A stretch of 49,892 nt of DNA from Acidiferrobacteraceae bacterium (GTDB lineage: Bacteria; Pseudomonadota; Gammaproteobacteria; Arenicellales; UBA868). Shown here in pieces: positions 19,382 through 28,782 of the stretch. The translations under genes were made by a program, and so were the position numbers. The first letter of the stretch is position 1; the number at the start of each line of letters is the position of its first letter. Location: contig PBOB01000048.1 in the NCBI GenBank assembly GCA_002724185.1, positions 1-49,892 on the forward strand, in the 5' to 3' direction. Below the pieces are notes generated by a model that saw nothing but the letters and a program-made list of their open reading frames with translations, did not search any database and was not told the DNA's origin.

Positions 19382-20578
19382 ATGTCACAGAGAGCCGCTA
19401 TTTCTCATAAAACGGTACCAGAAATTGAGATCGTCGTAATTGGTGGTGGCGTTGTAGGTTCATGTCTAGCTACATTTCTCGCCGAAGAAGGAATGGAAGT
19501 AGCATGTATTGATGACCAACATCATTCAGGCAGTACTACCAACGCGGGCAGCCTTCACGTCCAAATGCAAAGCAGAAATATACGACTATCTCCTCAATTA
19601 ATGCCGCAATTAGAAAAAGCCTTGCCTCTGTACCCCCGGGCTGTCAGTGCGTGGAAAGAACTTGCAGCGCGTACTGACCTTGATATTGAATTAACAATCA
19701 ACGGTGGATTAATGGTGGCTGAAACCGATGATCAATTTAACTTCTTGAGTGAGAAATGCGCTCGGGAGTTGGAGTTAGGTCTCCGCGTAGAAATGCTTGA
19801 TCGTATCCAAGTTGAGCGCACAGCACCCTATCTTGGGAAATCGATCGTAGGCGCTGAACTGTGTGCAGATGAAGGAAAAGTTAATCCTCTACTCGCTAAT
19901 ACAGCAATCAAGAAACTCGCTGTGGAGGCCGGCGTACATTTCTTAAAAAGACTTCGTGTCGACGCAATTAACATAGATGATGATCAAATCTACTTAGAAA
20001 CACTTCAAGGCCAAATTAGAACATCTAAGCTAGCGATTGCTGCGGGAGCTGGTGCCGGTCGTCTCGCTGACCAAATTGGTATCCATGTGCCAACCTTGGC
20101 AGAACCTCTACATATGAACGTTACGGAGCCTGCGGCTAGCATTATCCCTCACCTTTTGCAGCACGCTGAGAAATCAATCACCATGAAACAACTTGCAGCA
20201 GGTAACGTTGTCATAGGAGGTGGCTGGCCTGCTAAACTCTCTGGTCCCGAAGAATATCCAACGGTACGGATGAAGAGCCTTGTTGGTAATTTGCAACTTG
20301 CTGGAGCCATTGTGCCAGCCATAGAGTCACTGCAACTGATCAGAACCTGGGCAGGCGTAAATTCCATTACCGATGGACGATCTATCCTAGGGTCGAGCAA
20401 GACAAACAGCAACATTTTCTTTGCTTTACCCGGAGATGCTGGGTACACCCTTGGCCCACTTTGTGCACGACTAGTGGCTGATACCATTCAAAATCGGATA
20501 CCTGAGATATCTTTAAGTGACTACTCACCGGACCGATTCTCGGGAAATTATCATAGGATGGACCGCGAAGAAAATTGA
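19382..20578 (+). CDS. FAD-dependent D-amino acid oxidase/dehydrogenase-type subunit (LhpB/HcnC-like)
   Basis: About 398 residues, of the DAO family. The FAD-binding IEIVVIGGGVVGSCLATFLAEEG is near the N-terminus, with GSTTNAGSLH, a typical substrate-side loop, after it. Near the C-terminus, LQLIRTWAGVNSITDGRSILG and ALPGDAGYTLGPLCARLVAD form the second FAD motif. It resembles the beta (catalytic) subunit of heteromeric D-hydroxyproline, opine or glycine dehydrogenases, whose other subunits are fused in 13735-15441. ATG at 19382 is preferred over the TTG three bases earlier. A tiny frame (ATG 19368, four codons) overlaps the ATG as TGATG. DapA-family gene 20733 follows, consistent with oxidation of an imino acid that is then deaminated. 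Confidence 0.9.
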   Translation: MSQRAAISHKTVPEIEIVVIGGGVVGSCLATFLAEEGMEVACIDDQHHSGSTTNAGSLHVQMQSRNIRLSPQLMPQLEKALPLYPRAVSAWKELAARTDLDIELTINGGLMVAETDDQFNFLSEKCARELELGLRVEMLDRIQVERTAPYLGKSIVGAELCADEGKVNPLLANTAIKKLAVEAGVHFLKRLRVDAINIDDDQIYLETLQGQIRTSKLAIAAGAGAGRLADQIGIHVPTLAEPLHMNVTEPAASIIPHLLQHAEKSITMKQLAAGNVVIGGGWPAKLSGPEEYPTVRMKSLVGNLQLAGAIVPAIESLQLIRTWAGVNSITDGRSILGSSKTNSNIFFALPGDAGYTLGPLCARLVADTIQNRIPEISLSDYSPDRFSGNYHRMDREEN

Positions 20579-20732
20579 ACACTTTTTTTAGATACTAAAC
20601 TAGATAATAATATGCATGATACAGTTGACAGAACAAATTTTTTACATTCGTCACTGACAAGCTTGTTAACATTGATCGTAGATAAACTAGTAGGCAATCG
20701 ATTTGTTGCCAAACTCATAGAATGGAGACAGT

Positions 20733-21638
20733 ATGGATCGAACTAGCATAGACTGGCATGGGCCAATGGTTGCAGTAGTTACACCTTTTGACAGCAACGG
20801 TACTATTGATCAAGCAAGTTTTTCGGATAATGTAGAACGTATGTTTAATAATGGTGCAACGGGTATCGTTGTCGGTGGTTGTACTGGAGAATTTTGGACA
20901 CTGTCTCATGACGAGCGAAAAACACTATACCATCTCGGTGTTGAGGCTAGTAATGGACGCGGCATAGTTGTCGTTGGAACCGGCGCAATTACAGCTGAAG
21001 AAACGATACAACTTACACTTGAAGCCGAAAAAGTAGGTTGTACAGGAGCGCTGATTCTACCGCCCTACTTCGTAAAACTAACAGCAGACGAGATATTTTA
21101 TCATTATGAGCAAATCGTTGGTGCAGTGGGATTACCCATTATGCTCTACAACATTCCGGGCAATGCGGTGAATGCAATTACTCCGGAAATTGCAGGACGC
21201 CTAGCTAAATTGGATAAAGTGGTCGCAATAAAAGAAAGCTCAGGAGACTGGAATAATTTCTACTCAACATTATTGGAAGTGAAGGAAACACTCAGAGTTT
21301 TCTGCGGTCCATCGTCGCTGTTTGGAGCTCCAGCTGTGTCCCTTGGAGCTGATGGCACAATTGATTGTTTTCCAAACGTCTGGGCTCCTGGTGGCATGAA
21401 CCTCTTTTATTCAACCAAGTCTGGCCAAGTAGATGAGTCTCGGGCATTGCAACTGACCGGGCAAAAACTTACAGAACTATTCACCAGTGGAGAACGCACG
21501 CTATACCCATCTACTAAGGCAGCTATGAATCTTCAGGGACATAGTGCCGGCTTACCTAGGCAACCATTGCGACAACTGGGGAGGCGTGCACTTGAGGAGC
21601 TCGAACATGGGCTTATAGACCTTGGGATACTAGACTAA
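20733..21638 (+). CDS. DapA-family lyase, probable pyrroline-4-hydroxy-2-carboxylate deaminase
   Basis: A 301-residue (beta/alpha)8 protein of the DHDPS/NAL class I aldolase family. The Schiff-base lysine is Lys167 in VVAIKESSGD and the catalytic tyrosine is Tyr139 in MLYNIPG. The substrate loop reads GGCTGE (48-53), where true dihydrodipicolinate synthase has GTTGE. Members next to epimerase and D-hydroxyproline dehydrogenase genes deaminate and dehydrate pyrroline-4-hydroxy-2-carboxylate to alpha-ketoglutarate semialdehyde, and that context is present here. A lysine biosynthesis role is less likely. It is followed after 44 bases by the LysA-like gene. Confidence 0.88.
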   Translation: MDRTSIDWHGPMVAVVTPFDSNGTIDQASFSDNVERMFNNGATGIVVGGCTGEFWTLSHDERKTLYHLGVEASNGRGIVVVGTGAITAEETIQLTLEAEKVGCTGALILPPYFVKLTADEIFYHYEQIVGAVGLPIMLYNIPGNAVNAITPEIAGRLAKLDKVVAIKESSGDWNNFYSTLLEVKETLRVFCGPSSLFGAPAVSLGADGTIDCFPNVWAPGGMNLFYSTKSGQVDESRALQLTGQKLTELFTSGERTLYPSTKAAMNLQGHSAGLPRQPLRQLGRRALEELEHGLIDLGILD

Positions 21639-21682
21639 CTTGACGGTCAAAATTTATGTAATTAATTTATTGGAGAAACACC

Positions 21683-23122
21683 ATGAATGATGTAGCAAGA
21701 GGTACATCGAGCAACGATAACAACTTAGAGATGATCCCAAAAACATACAAAACCAATTATGGCGAATTTATTGGTATTGGCGGCAATGGCAACCTCTGGG
21801 TCGAAGATTGTGATGTAGAAGAGCTCGCTGACAAATTTGGCTCGCCACTCTTGATTATTAGTGAATCACAATTTCGATATGGCTATAGAAAATTCCGAGA
21901 TGCTTTTCGAAGAAGATATCAAGGAGAAGTAGAGGTCTTATTTGCCAATAAATCTAATAATAGTCTCGCCCTGCGCCATATCATGAATCAAGAAGGCGCT
22001 GGCGGAGACTGCTTTGGCGTGAATGAGATGTATATAGCGTTATTAGCAGGAACTAACCCTAAAACCCTCGTCTTGAATGGCTCAAATAAACAAACAGAAG
22101 AGTTAGAAATGGCTATATCAAATGGTCTTTGCATAAATATTGATGCCATGGACGAGCTCGATCGTATCGATGAAATATGCCAATCCTTAGAAAAGAATGC
22201 TGATATCGGGATACGGTTAGCTCTTGATCTTGATCCCCTAGCAGATAAATATGGTGTCGCAATGCATGGACCAGGAACATTGAAAGAGCAAAGTGACAGC
22301 ACAAAATGGGGAATGACACGCGAACAAACTGTTGAGATAGTTAAACGCGCCCTTGATATGCCCCACATAAACTTAAAAGAAACACACTTTCATCTGAGCA
22401 GAATGACCAACGAGGTTGGACCTTTCGCGGTTATGGCGAGAGAAATGCTCACTTGGTCAGGTTATATAGCCGAGCACACCGGCTGGGTGCCACCATGTGT
22501 TGACATCGGAGGTGGCTGGACCTTTGGTAAGTGGTACGGCACAGGCCCCAATAGTCAAATCGATGATGACTCAGCACCAACTGTTGAGGATTACGCTGAC
22601 CATATAAGTGCAGCTATAGAAGATGAAGCTGGAAAATTATCTCTACCAATCCCCAAGCTTCGGATCGAACCTGGCCGTATTTTGTCGGGTCCAATCGGTG
22701 TTGCTGTTGGAACCGTTGGAGCAGTAAAAGAAAATGGTACGAAGAAATGGGTTAACTTAGATTTGTCAACAAATCACTTATCGTGGGCAGCAATCCTAGA
22801 CTGGTATTATCATGCAGTCCCCGTTGAAGATACTGCTCGAGATGGCAGTGAAATAGTTGACCTCGTAGGGCCACTGTGTAACTCCGATGAACTGGGTAAA
22901 CATCGTAAAATGCCGCCGCTTAAACGAGGCGATCGGGTTGCATTTCTCGACGCAGGCGGCTATGTTGAAAGCCAAGCTGCTCGTTATAATGCGCAATGTC
23001 TCCCTGCGACTATATTAGTGTGTGGTGCTACAGCAGAGGTTACGACGGAGAGAGAACAACTCAGAGATGTTTCTGGACGCTTTAGGGTTCCTCCTCGACT
23101 GCTTGGTGCATCATTTGCTTAA
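21683..23122 (+). CDS. PLP-dependent fold type III decarboxylase (DAP/ornithine decarboxylase family)
   Basis: A 479-residue LysA/ODC-family protein, a little longer than typical LysA. The PLP lysine is Lys90 in VLFANKSN, the phosphate-binding glycine loop is DIGGGWTFG (274-282), EPGR is at 329-332, and the C-terminal active-site part contains GPLCNSDEL (cysteine about 399) and AGGYVESQAARYN (tyrosine about 435). An extra N-terminal segment of about 40 residues precedes the barrel. A good GGAG ribosome binding site precedes the ATG. It sits 44 bases after the DapA-family gene, but the context is catabolic, so it may decarboxylate or racemise another diamino or cyclic amino acid. The substrate is open. 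Confidence 0.9.
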   Translation: MNDVARGTSSNDNNLEMIPKTYKTNYGEFIGIGGNGNLWVEDCDVEELADKFGSPLLIISESQFRYGYRKFRDAFRRRYQGEVEVLFANKSNNSLALRHIMNQEGAGGDCFGVNEMYIALLAGTNPKTLVLNGSNKQTEELEMAISNGLCINIDAMDELDRIDEICQSLEKNADIGIRLALDLDPLADKYGVAMHGPGTLKEQSDSTKWGMTREQTVEIVKRALDMPHINLKETHFHLSRMTNEVGPFAVMAREMLTWSGYIAEHTGWVPPCVDIGGGWTFGKWYGTGPNSQIDDDSAPTVEDYADHISAAIEDEAGKLSLPIPKLRIEPGRILSGPIGVAVGTVGAVKENGTKKWVNLDLSTNHLSWAAILDWYYHAVPVEDTARDGSEIVDLVGPLCNSDELGKHRKMPPLKRGDRVAFLDAGGYVESQAARYNAQCLPATILVCGATAEVTTEREQLRDVSGRFRVPPRLLGASFA

Positions 23123-23202
23123 GCTATATAACATAATGAGTAATGGGTACTCTTATATTTGTATAGCATCGAAAATAGTCGCTAAGGATTAGAAGTTAAT
23201 CT

Positions 23203-23937
23203 ATGGAAAGCACATCACTACTGAAGCCAGATAGCCGTGTCATTATGATTTCAGGTGCATCTCGAGGAATAGGTGCAGCTATTGCTAAAAAACTTATGAC
23301 GGAAGGCTACCGACTTTCACTCGGAGTCCGTTCGCCAGAAGCCCTCCAAGCATCATTTAATCAGCAGCAATTAAGTGAAACGCTTATTTGTCCTTTTGAA
23401 GCACAAGACCCAGCTACGGCCTACACTTGGGTAAAAGAAACTCATCGAACCTATGGACGCATTGATGGCTTGATTAATAATGCTGGAATTTTACGCCAAG
23501 TAAACTTCGAAACCGGTGACGAAAGTGATCTGGATGCTATGTGGGCAATAAATGTCAAAGCCCCATTCCGACTAACAAAACTATGTCTTCCTTATCTCCG
23601 AGAAGTATCAAATGGACGAATAATCAATATCGCATCGACTGACGGAAAAAGATATCGGGATACTGTTTCGGTAGGATATACGATGGTGAAACATGCGCTA
23701 GTAGCAATGAGTCATGCCACTAGATTTGCTGGTTGGGATGATGGAGTCCGGGTAACAGCCCTATGTCCCGGTGCTGTAGATACTGACCTCGTAGCAAATA
23801 TTCCAGGAGTAACACCAGCTGGAGAACGACTATCGCCACATCTCGTAGCAGCGATGGTCTCTACGGTTTTGAGCTTACCTAACACCGCCTCTATTGCAGA
23901 GTTACCAATAAATACTAGATTGGAATCGTCTTTATAA
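23203..23937 (+). CDS. SDR-family oxidoreductase
   Basis: A 244-residue classical short-chain dehydrogenase. The cofactor motif is SGASRGIGAAIA (about 18-29), the NNAG motif is INNAGIL, and the catalytic Ser/Tyr/Lys are seen in NIASTDG and YTMVKHA. The SLGVRSPEAL stretch after beta-2 carries an arginine consistent with NADP(H). The CPGAVDTDLV segment follows. It lies 80 bases after the LysA-like gene, probably in the same operon, and is convergent with the second SDR 27 bases away. The substrate is unknown. Confidence 0.92.
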   Translation: MESTSLLKPDSRVIMISGASRGIGAAIAKKLMTEGYRLSLGVRSPEALQASFNQQQLSETLICPFEAQDPATAYTWVKETHRTYGRIDGLINNAGILRQVNFETGDESDLDAMWAINVKAPFRLTKLCLPYLREVSNGRIINIASTDGKRYRDTVSVGYTMVKHALVAMSHATRFAGWDDGVRVTALCPGAVDTDLVANIPGVTPAGERLSPHLVAAMVSTVLSLPNTASIAELPINTRLESSL

Positions 23938-23964
23938 CTGACGTTTCCTAATAGTAGGGCCTAA

Positions 23965-24720
23965 TCAGGGAAGGCCACCATCTACAGGAAAGATCTGACC
24001 AGTAATGCCCGACGAAAAATCACTAGCAAGAAACAGAGCTGTATTTGCTACTTCCTCGTCAGTGGCTATTCTATTCAATGCAGTCCCAGATTTAAATTTC
24101 TCTAAAACTTCTGCTACAGGAAGATCTCCCTGCTCATGACGAGTGGCAATTCTCGAGACTAATGCATCCGTAGCAATAGGTCCGGGCCCAATTGCATTCA
24201 CGCGGATATCATCTGCACCAAGATCTAGTGCTGATGAGCGAACAACTCCCAAAACAGCATGTTTTGTCGCAGTATAGAGTGTTTGCCCTACTGCCCCCCT
24301 TCTTGAATTTAGTGATCCCATCAAGACAAAAGAGCCACCGTTATCTTTCATCAAGGAAACACAATGCTTCATAGTGATAGCAACACCGCGGACATTAACA
24401 GCAAATGTCCTATCCCACTGCGACATGTCGAGTTCCTCAATCTTGCTCCAAGGTGGAACGATGCCTGCATTAGCCACAACAACGTCTAGTCGTCCATGCG
24501 TGTTGCTAATATCCTCAACAGCTGCCAACAACGATTCCTCTTCTGTGACATCGCCCGTGTAGGCAGTCCATCCCTCTCCCATATCTGGCTCGTCTTGCCA
24601 GGCTTGATCTAGACCCATTCCAACAGCGCCTTGTTGCCGAAAAACGTCGACAATGCGCCTACCTAGACCTTGTGATGCTCCTGTTACCAGTGCCACTTTT
24701 CCACTAAGTATTTGATTCAT
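23965..24720 (-). CDS. SDR-family oxidoreductase
   Basis: A 251-residue classical short-chain dehydrogenase, FabG-like in length. It has TGASQGLGRRI near 14, NAGIV, the catalytic Ser in LMGSLNSR, YTATK with Tyr and Lys, and GPGPIATDAL. The C-terminal ANTALFLASDFSSGITGQIFPVDGGLP is a standard SDR ending. An aspartate follows beta-2 (GLDQAW), which suggests NAD(H). It is divergent from the hyuA gene and shares the 222-base promoter region 24721-24942. The substrate is unknown. Confidence 0.92.
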   Translation of the reverse strand: MNQILSGKVALVTGASQGLGRRIVDVFRQQGAVGMGLDQAWQDEPDMGEGWTAYTGDVTEEESLLAAVEDISNTHGRLDVVVANAGIVPPWSKIEELDMSQWDRTFAVNVRGVAITMKHCVSLMKDNGGSFVLMGSLNSRRGAVGQTLYTATKHAVLGVVRSSALDLGADDIRVNAIGPGPIATDALVSRIATRHEQGDLPVAEVLEKFKSGTALNRIATDEEVANTALFLASDFSSGITGQIFPVDGGLP

Positions 24721-24883
24721 GTTGTGTCAATATCCAGTACGGAGGGTTCCGCATCATCATTATTTAGGTATAACGAAGGTTGCCATCAAATAATAGTTGT
24801 AGAGAAAATTTTACATATCTGCGACTCATTCTATCAAAAAATCTAATACAATCTGTCAATTGTAATAACCATTATAGAGAGAT

Positions 24884-24921
24884 GGTAACATTTCACTATT
24901 ATAAATGACAAAATCGTTACC
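24884..24921. promoter_or_regulatory. Candidate operator palindrome upstream of hyuA
   Basis: GGTAAC at 24884-24889 and GTTACC at 24916-24921 form a perfect 6-base inverted repeat across 26 A/T-rich bases. It ends 21 bases before the hyuA ATG, in the divergent region between the SDR and hyuA genes. A regulator site is inferred only from position and symmetry. Confidence 0.3.
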
Positions 24922-24942
24922 CAATAGAGAGAAGTAGAGAGC

Positions 24943-26988
24943 ATGAATAATGATCGGAACAACAAAAATGTAAGAGTCGCTATTGATATTGGAGGCACAT
25001 TTACTGACGCAGTAGCAACAACCACGGATGGCACCGTCTTTACAGCAAAGTCCTCTACGACACCAGGAAACTTAACAGATGGTGTCATTGATGCAATAGA
25101 AGGTCTAGATGTTGACCTCAAGCAAGTAACATCTTTCATTCACGGAACTACTGCTGGACTCAACGCACTACTGGAGCGTCGTGGAGCCAAAGTTGCATTG
25201 TTAACTACCATGGGCTTTCGAGATATATATGAAATCGGACGTGCAAATAGACCAGATTTATATAATGCTCGCTATAAACGACCAATACCACTTGTTCGGC
25301 GTAATGACATCCATCAGATAAGCGAGCGCATAGCCGCAGATGGTTCTGTAATTGACCCAGTTAATGAACAAGAACTCATAGCGTGTTGCAAGAATACTCT
25401 AAGCAACAAATACGATGCGATTGCAGTATGTTTGCTACATGCATATCGAAACGCATCTCATGAACATACAGTTCAAGAAATTCTCTCGGCACATTTGCCC
25501 GGAATTCCTGTTATTTTATCGAGCCAAGTAGCTCCTGAATGGCGTGAATATGAGCGCACATCAACCACAGTAGTTTCGGCCTATGTCGCCCCGATAGTTG
25601 GTGAATATTTATCACGACTGGAAGAGCGTCTTCGTGAAAAAGGCATGTCGGCTCCGGTCTTAGTTATGCAATCAAATGGCGGTGTAGTATCCGCAAGCAT
25701 TGCCAAAACACTTCCAGTACAAACATTACTATCGGGGCCCGTTGGAGGCGCTACAGCAGGTGTTGCAATTAATAATGTCTTGGGTGATGTTAGTCCTGAT
25801 GGATTGATTTGTGTTGATATGGGCGGCACATCCTTTGACGTTAGCATGGTTGTCAAAGGCGAGGCACAAATAGAGTTGGAGTCGTCAATTGACGGGCATG
25901 ATCTTCTCTTTCCAGCTGTCGCAATTCACACTGTAGGCGCAGGAGGTGGAAGTGTTGCTGAAGTATCCGCTGGTGGATTACATGTAGGTCCACGCTCTGC
26001 TGGCGCTATTCCTGGTCCAGCAAGTTATGGTCGTGGCGGAACAGAGCCGACTGTGACTGACGCCAATCTAGTCCTAGGTAGAATATCTGCTGATGCAAAA
26101 CTTGGCGGAGATATGCCCCTAGAATTGAATACAGCGCAGCGTTCAATGCAAAACATTAGCAATAAACTGGATCTTGAAACAACTACGCTTGCGGAAGGGA
26201 TTGTCAAAATTGCTGATAGCAATATGGCGAATGCAATACGCGAACTAACGGTTTTCAGAGGTATAGATCCACGTGATCATGCGCTAATGGCTTTTGGTGG
26301 GGCAGGACCACTTCATGCAGTAGCTCTAGCGGAAGAGCTAGAAATCTCAACGGTAATTGTTCCAGCATATGCTGGTGTTTTATCTGCATGGGGCATGCTG
26401 CAAGCAGACTACCGAGTAGATCGATCAACTTCCTGCTCTGGCATACTTGGAGCGTTAGATAGTGATCTTGTGAGTACTTTTGCAGAAGAACTTACTATCG
26501 ATGCAAAGGCAACCATCGCTATAGATAATTCAAGATCCGTGGACTATCAGCTGCGGGTAGCTGCTGACCTTCGATATGTTGGGCAAGAGTATACTCTTAC
26601 CGTCGTAGCACCTAATTTTGACGATCATTGGCAAGAGGAGCTGCGACAGGACTTTGATTCGGCCTACCAAATTCGCTTTGGCCATTGCAATAAAGATGAA
26701 GATGTAGAAATTGTGAATCTGCGAATTACACTCACTGTCAACAACGATCCAATCCCTGAAAAACTCGATGAGTTGATCGATTTCTGCACACCCATCTCAG
26801 AAGGACAATCATGGTCTGGCTCAGATTGGCTAAACACACCTGTCTATAGTAGAGAGCAGCTAGCTCATGATCAATTGATCGATGGCCCTTCTATGGTACT
26901 CGAATCAGAAGCGACTACCTTTGTTCCGAAAGGGTGGCAACTCCAAATGCACAAGCAAGGACATTTGCTAATAACAAAAATTGGCTAA
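24943..26988 (+). CDS. hyuA: Hydantoinase/5-oxoprolinase A subunit
   Basis: A 681-residue HyuA, full length for the family. The N-terminal ATP-fold motif is VAIDIGGTFTDAVAT, followed by FIHGTTAGLNALLERRGAKVALLTT and YNARYKRPIPLVRR. The central actin-like ATPase motif is ICVDMGGTSFDVSMV, with AGGGSVAEVSAGGLHVGPRSAGAIPGPA-type glycine loops, and the DPRDHALMAFGGAGPLHA motif follows. It pairs with hyuB six bases downstream to hydrolyse a cyclic amide using ATP, as in N-methylhydantoin amidohydrolase, 5-oxoprolinase and related enzymes. The downstream racemase and ABC importer suggest uptake and stereochemical sorting of a hydantoin-like substrate. It is the first gene of the plus-strand module. 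Confidence 0.95.
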   Translation: MNNDRNNKNVRVAIDIGGTFTDAVATTTDGTVFTAKSSTTPGNLTDGVIDAIEGLDVDLKQVTSFIHGTTAGLNALLERRGAKVALLTTMGFRDIYEIGRANRPDLYNARYKRPIPLVRRNDIHQISERIAADGSVIDPVNEQELIACCKNTLSNKYDAIAVCLLHAYRNASHEHTVQEILSAHLPGIPVILSSQVAPEWREYERTSTTVVSAYVAPIVGEYLSRLEERLREKGMSAPVLVMQSNGGVVSASIAKTLPVQTLLSGPVGGATAGVAINNVLGDVSPDGLICVDMGGTSFDVSMVVKGEAQIELESSIDGHDLLFPAVAIHTVGAGGGSVAEVSAGGLHVGPRSAGAIPGPASYGRGGTEPTVTDANLVLGRISADAKLGGDMPLELNTAQRSMQNISNKLDLETTTLAEGIVKIADSNMANAIRELTVFRGIDPRDHALMAFGGAGPLHAVALAEELEISTVIVPAYAGVLSAWGMLQADYRVDRSTSCSGILGALDSDLVSTFAEELTIDAKATIAIDNSRSVDYQLRVAADLRYVGQEYTLTVVAPNFDDHWQEELRQDFDSAYQIRFGHCNKDEDVEIVNLRITLTVNNDPIPEKLDELIDFCTPISEGQSWSGSDWLNTPVYSREQLAHDQLIDGPSMVLESEATTFVPKGWQLQMHKQGHLLITKIG

Positions 26989-26994
26989 AAAGAT

Positions 26995-28662
26995 ATGAAT
27001 AGACCTAAAAGTAATAGCAACAAGCAGACGACCACTTCTCAAGCTGATCCGATTACGGTAGAGGTGATACGAAATAGTTTTTCCTCTATCGCTGCGCAAA
27101 TGAACCAGAATCTCGCTCGATCGGCATATACTCCGATTATCTATGAGATGAAAGACTGTTCCGTGTCTCTTTTTGATCGCAATATTCAATTGGTGGGTCA
27201 GTCATCTGGCCTGCCTGTATTTCTTGGAACATTAGGTCCAGCGGTTGAAGCAGTAGTTGACACTTTTGGCATCGAGGACATGTCACCTGGAGACGTCTAC
27301 CTTTTGAATGACAGCTATATCGTTGGAAGTCATTTAAATGATGTATCGGTACTATCCCCTATTTTTCTTGACAGCATGCTGATTGGCTTTGGTGCAAGTA
27401 AAGCACATTGGATGGATATAGGAGCTAAAAGCCCGAGCTCCGCAACTGACTCGACTGAAATATATCAAGAGGGATATAGACTTGGTCCAACTCGGGTATT
27501 CAAGAAAGGCATACCTGAAAAAAATGTAATTGACTTTCTTACTAGAAATTCGCGTTTACCAAAAGCTATCTGGGGTGATCTGCAGGCCCAGGTGGCAGCG
27601 TGCCGAACCGGAGAGCGCGAAATGGCAAAACTCTATCAACGGTTTGGTCTTGAAATTATAGACTCTGCTAGTGAACAAATTTTCGATCAGAGTGAAATTG
27701 CTGAAAGAGCTGCGGTTGCTGCTCTACCTGATGGTACATGGCAATCGGCAGGCAATCTTGACTCTTGGGGTCCAGGCGGCGAAATCGTACCTGTAGTTAC
27801 CACGGTAACGATCACTGGAGACCAAATGCATGTTTCACTAGAGGGCTCAAGTCCACAAACACCAGGCTGTCTTAATTGCGGTCTGCAACAGACCATCGCC
27901 GGGATACGATTAGCATATAAATTTGTGATCGAACCAGGCCTTCCAATCACCGCAGGCTCATTTAGGAATCTTACAGTCACAGTACCAGAAAGATCAGTCT
28001 TTGACGCCCGTGAACCAGCTGCCTGCCAGCACTACTACCCTCATATTGGTTTAATGATTGACCTATTCCTCAATGCGCTATCAAATGCGGCTCCTGAAGC
28101 TGTGATCGCAGGTCAGCCTGGAGATGCAATGAACATCATGCTCACTGGCAAGCAGCCATCAACGGGTGAATTATTTGTATCGGGTGAGGCAACTGGTGTC
28201 GGGTGGGGTGCTTTTCAAGGAGGAGATGGGTCAAATGGTATGATTACGTACGGTGGCGGAGATCTGAAAAATTTCCCCATAGAAGTTCAAGAGCATCGAT
28301 TTCCAATCAGGATCCATGAATATTCATTAAGACCAAATTCAGGAGGGCTAGGAAAGTGGCGAGGAGGCCTGGGCTTAATAAGAAGATATGAAACATTAAG
28401 TGAAGCGAGACTCTCGACTTGGTTTGAACGCACTCAAACACCCGGTCGCGGCCTATTTGGCGGGGAAAGCGGTGAACCAGCAATGGTCACCGTCGACGAC
28501 GGGCAGGAAACTTGGTCAGCGCTAAAGTGTGCTGATGTACCCATACCCGCTGGCACCAAGATTACGGTAGCTACTGGTGGAGGGGGCGGCTTTGGCCCCA
28601 CCCATGAGAGATCAGAACACGATATCGAGAACGATACACTTATGGGCTACACCACCCAATAG
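26995..28662 (+). CDS. hyuB: Hydantoinase/5-oxoprolinase B subunit
   Basis: A 555-residue HyuB. It has ADPITVEVIRNSF at the start, YEMKDCSVSLFDRN, DVYLLNDSYIVGSHLNDVSV (the ND..GG/S-H-x-x-D metal-type site), GDLQAQVAACRTGE and the C-terminal glycine run in VATGGGGGFGP. It starts six bases after hyuA and is the partner subunit. It is an evident homologue of the minus-strand HyuB at 47115-48704, sharing YEMKDCSV and GSHLNDV, and of the partial copy at the left edge. The substrate cannot be read from the sequence. Confidence 0.95.
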   Translation: MNRPKSNSNKQTTTSQADPITVEVIRNSFSSIAAQMNQNLARSAYTPIIYEMKDCSVSLFDRNIQLVGQSSGLPVFLGTLGPAVEAVVDTFGIEDMSPGDVYLLNDSYIVGSHLNDVSVLSPIFLDSMLIGFGASKAHWMDIGAKSPSSATDSTEIYQEGYRLGPTRVFKKGIPEKNVIDFLTRNSRLPKAIWGDLQAQVAACRTGEREMAKLYQRFGLEIIDSASEQIFDQSEIAERAAVAALPDGTWQSAGNLDSWGPGGEIVPVVTTVTITGDQMHVSLEGSSPQTPGCLNCGLQQTIAGIRLAYKFVIEPGLPITAGSFRNLTVTVPERSVFDAREPAACQHYYPHIGLMIDLFLNALSNAAPEAVIAGQPGDAMNIMLTGKQPSTGELFVSGEATGVGWGAFQGGDGSNGMITYGGGDLKNFPIEVQEHRFPIRIHEYSLRPNSGGLGKWRGGLGLIRRYETLSEARLSTWFERTQTPGRGLFGGESGEPAMVTVDDGQETWSALKCADVPIPAGTKITVATGGGGGFGPTHERSEHDIENDTLMGYTTQ

Positions 28663-28782
28663 GGCGACCTAATAAGCACAGTAGGCCTTACTCTGATAAA
28701 TTCATGTAATAGCTTAAATGAATTTTTCTTTATGTTGGCATATAACAAAATTTAGGAAACTATCCAAAGAGGTAATCAACTT

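Noticed and set aside
20733-23122. A lysine biosynthesis operon (dapA-lysA)
   Set aside because: The DapA-family loop is atypical and the neighbours are a D-amino acid dehydrogenase, an amino acid importer and SDR genes, which fit catabolism better.
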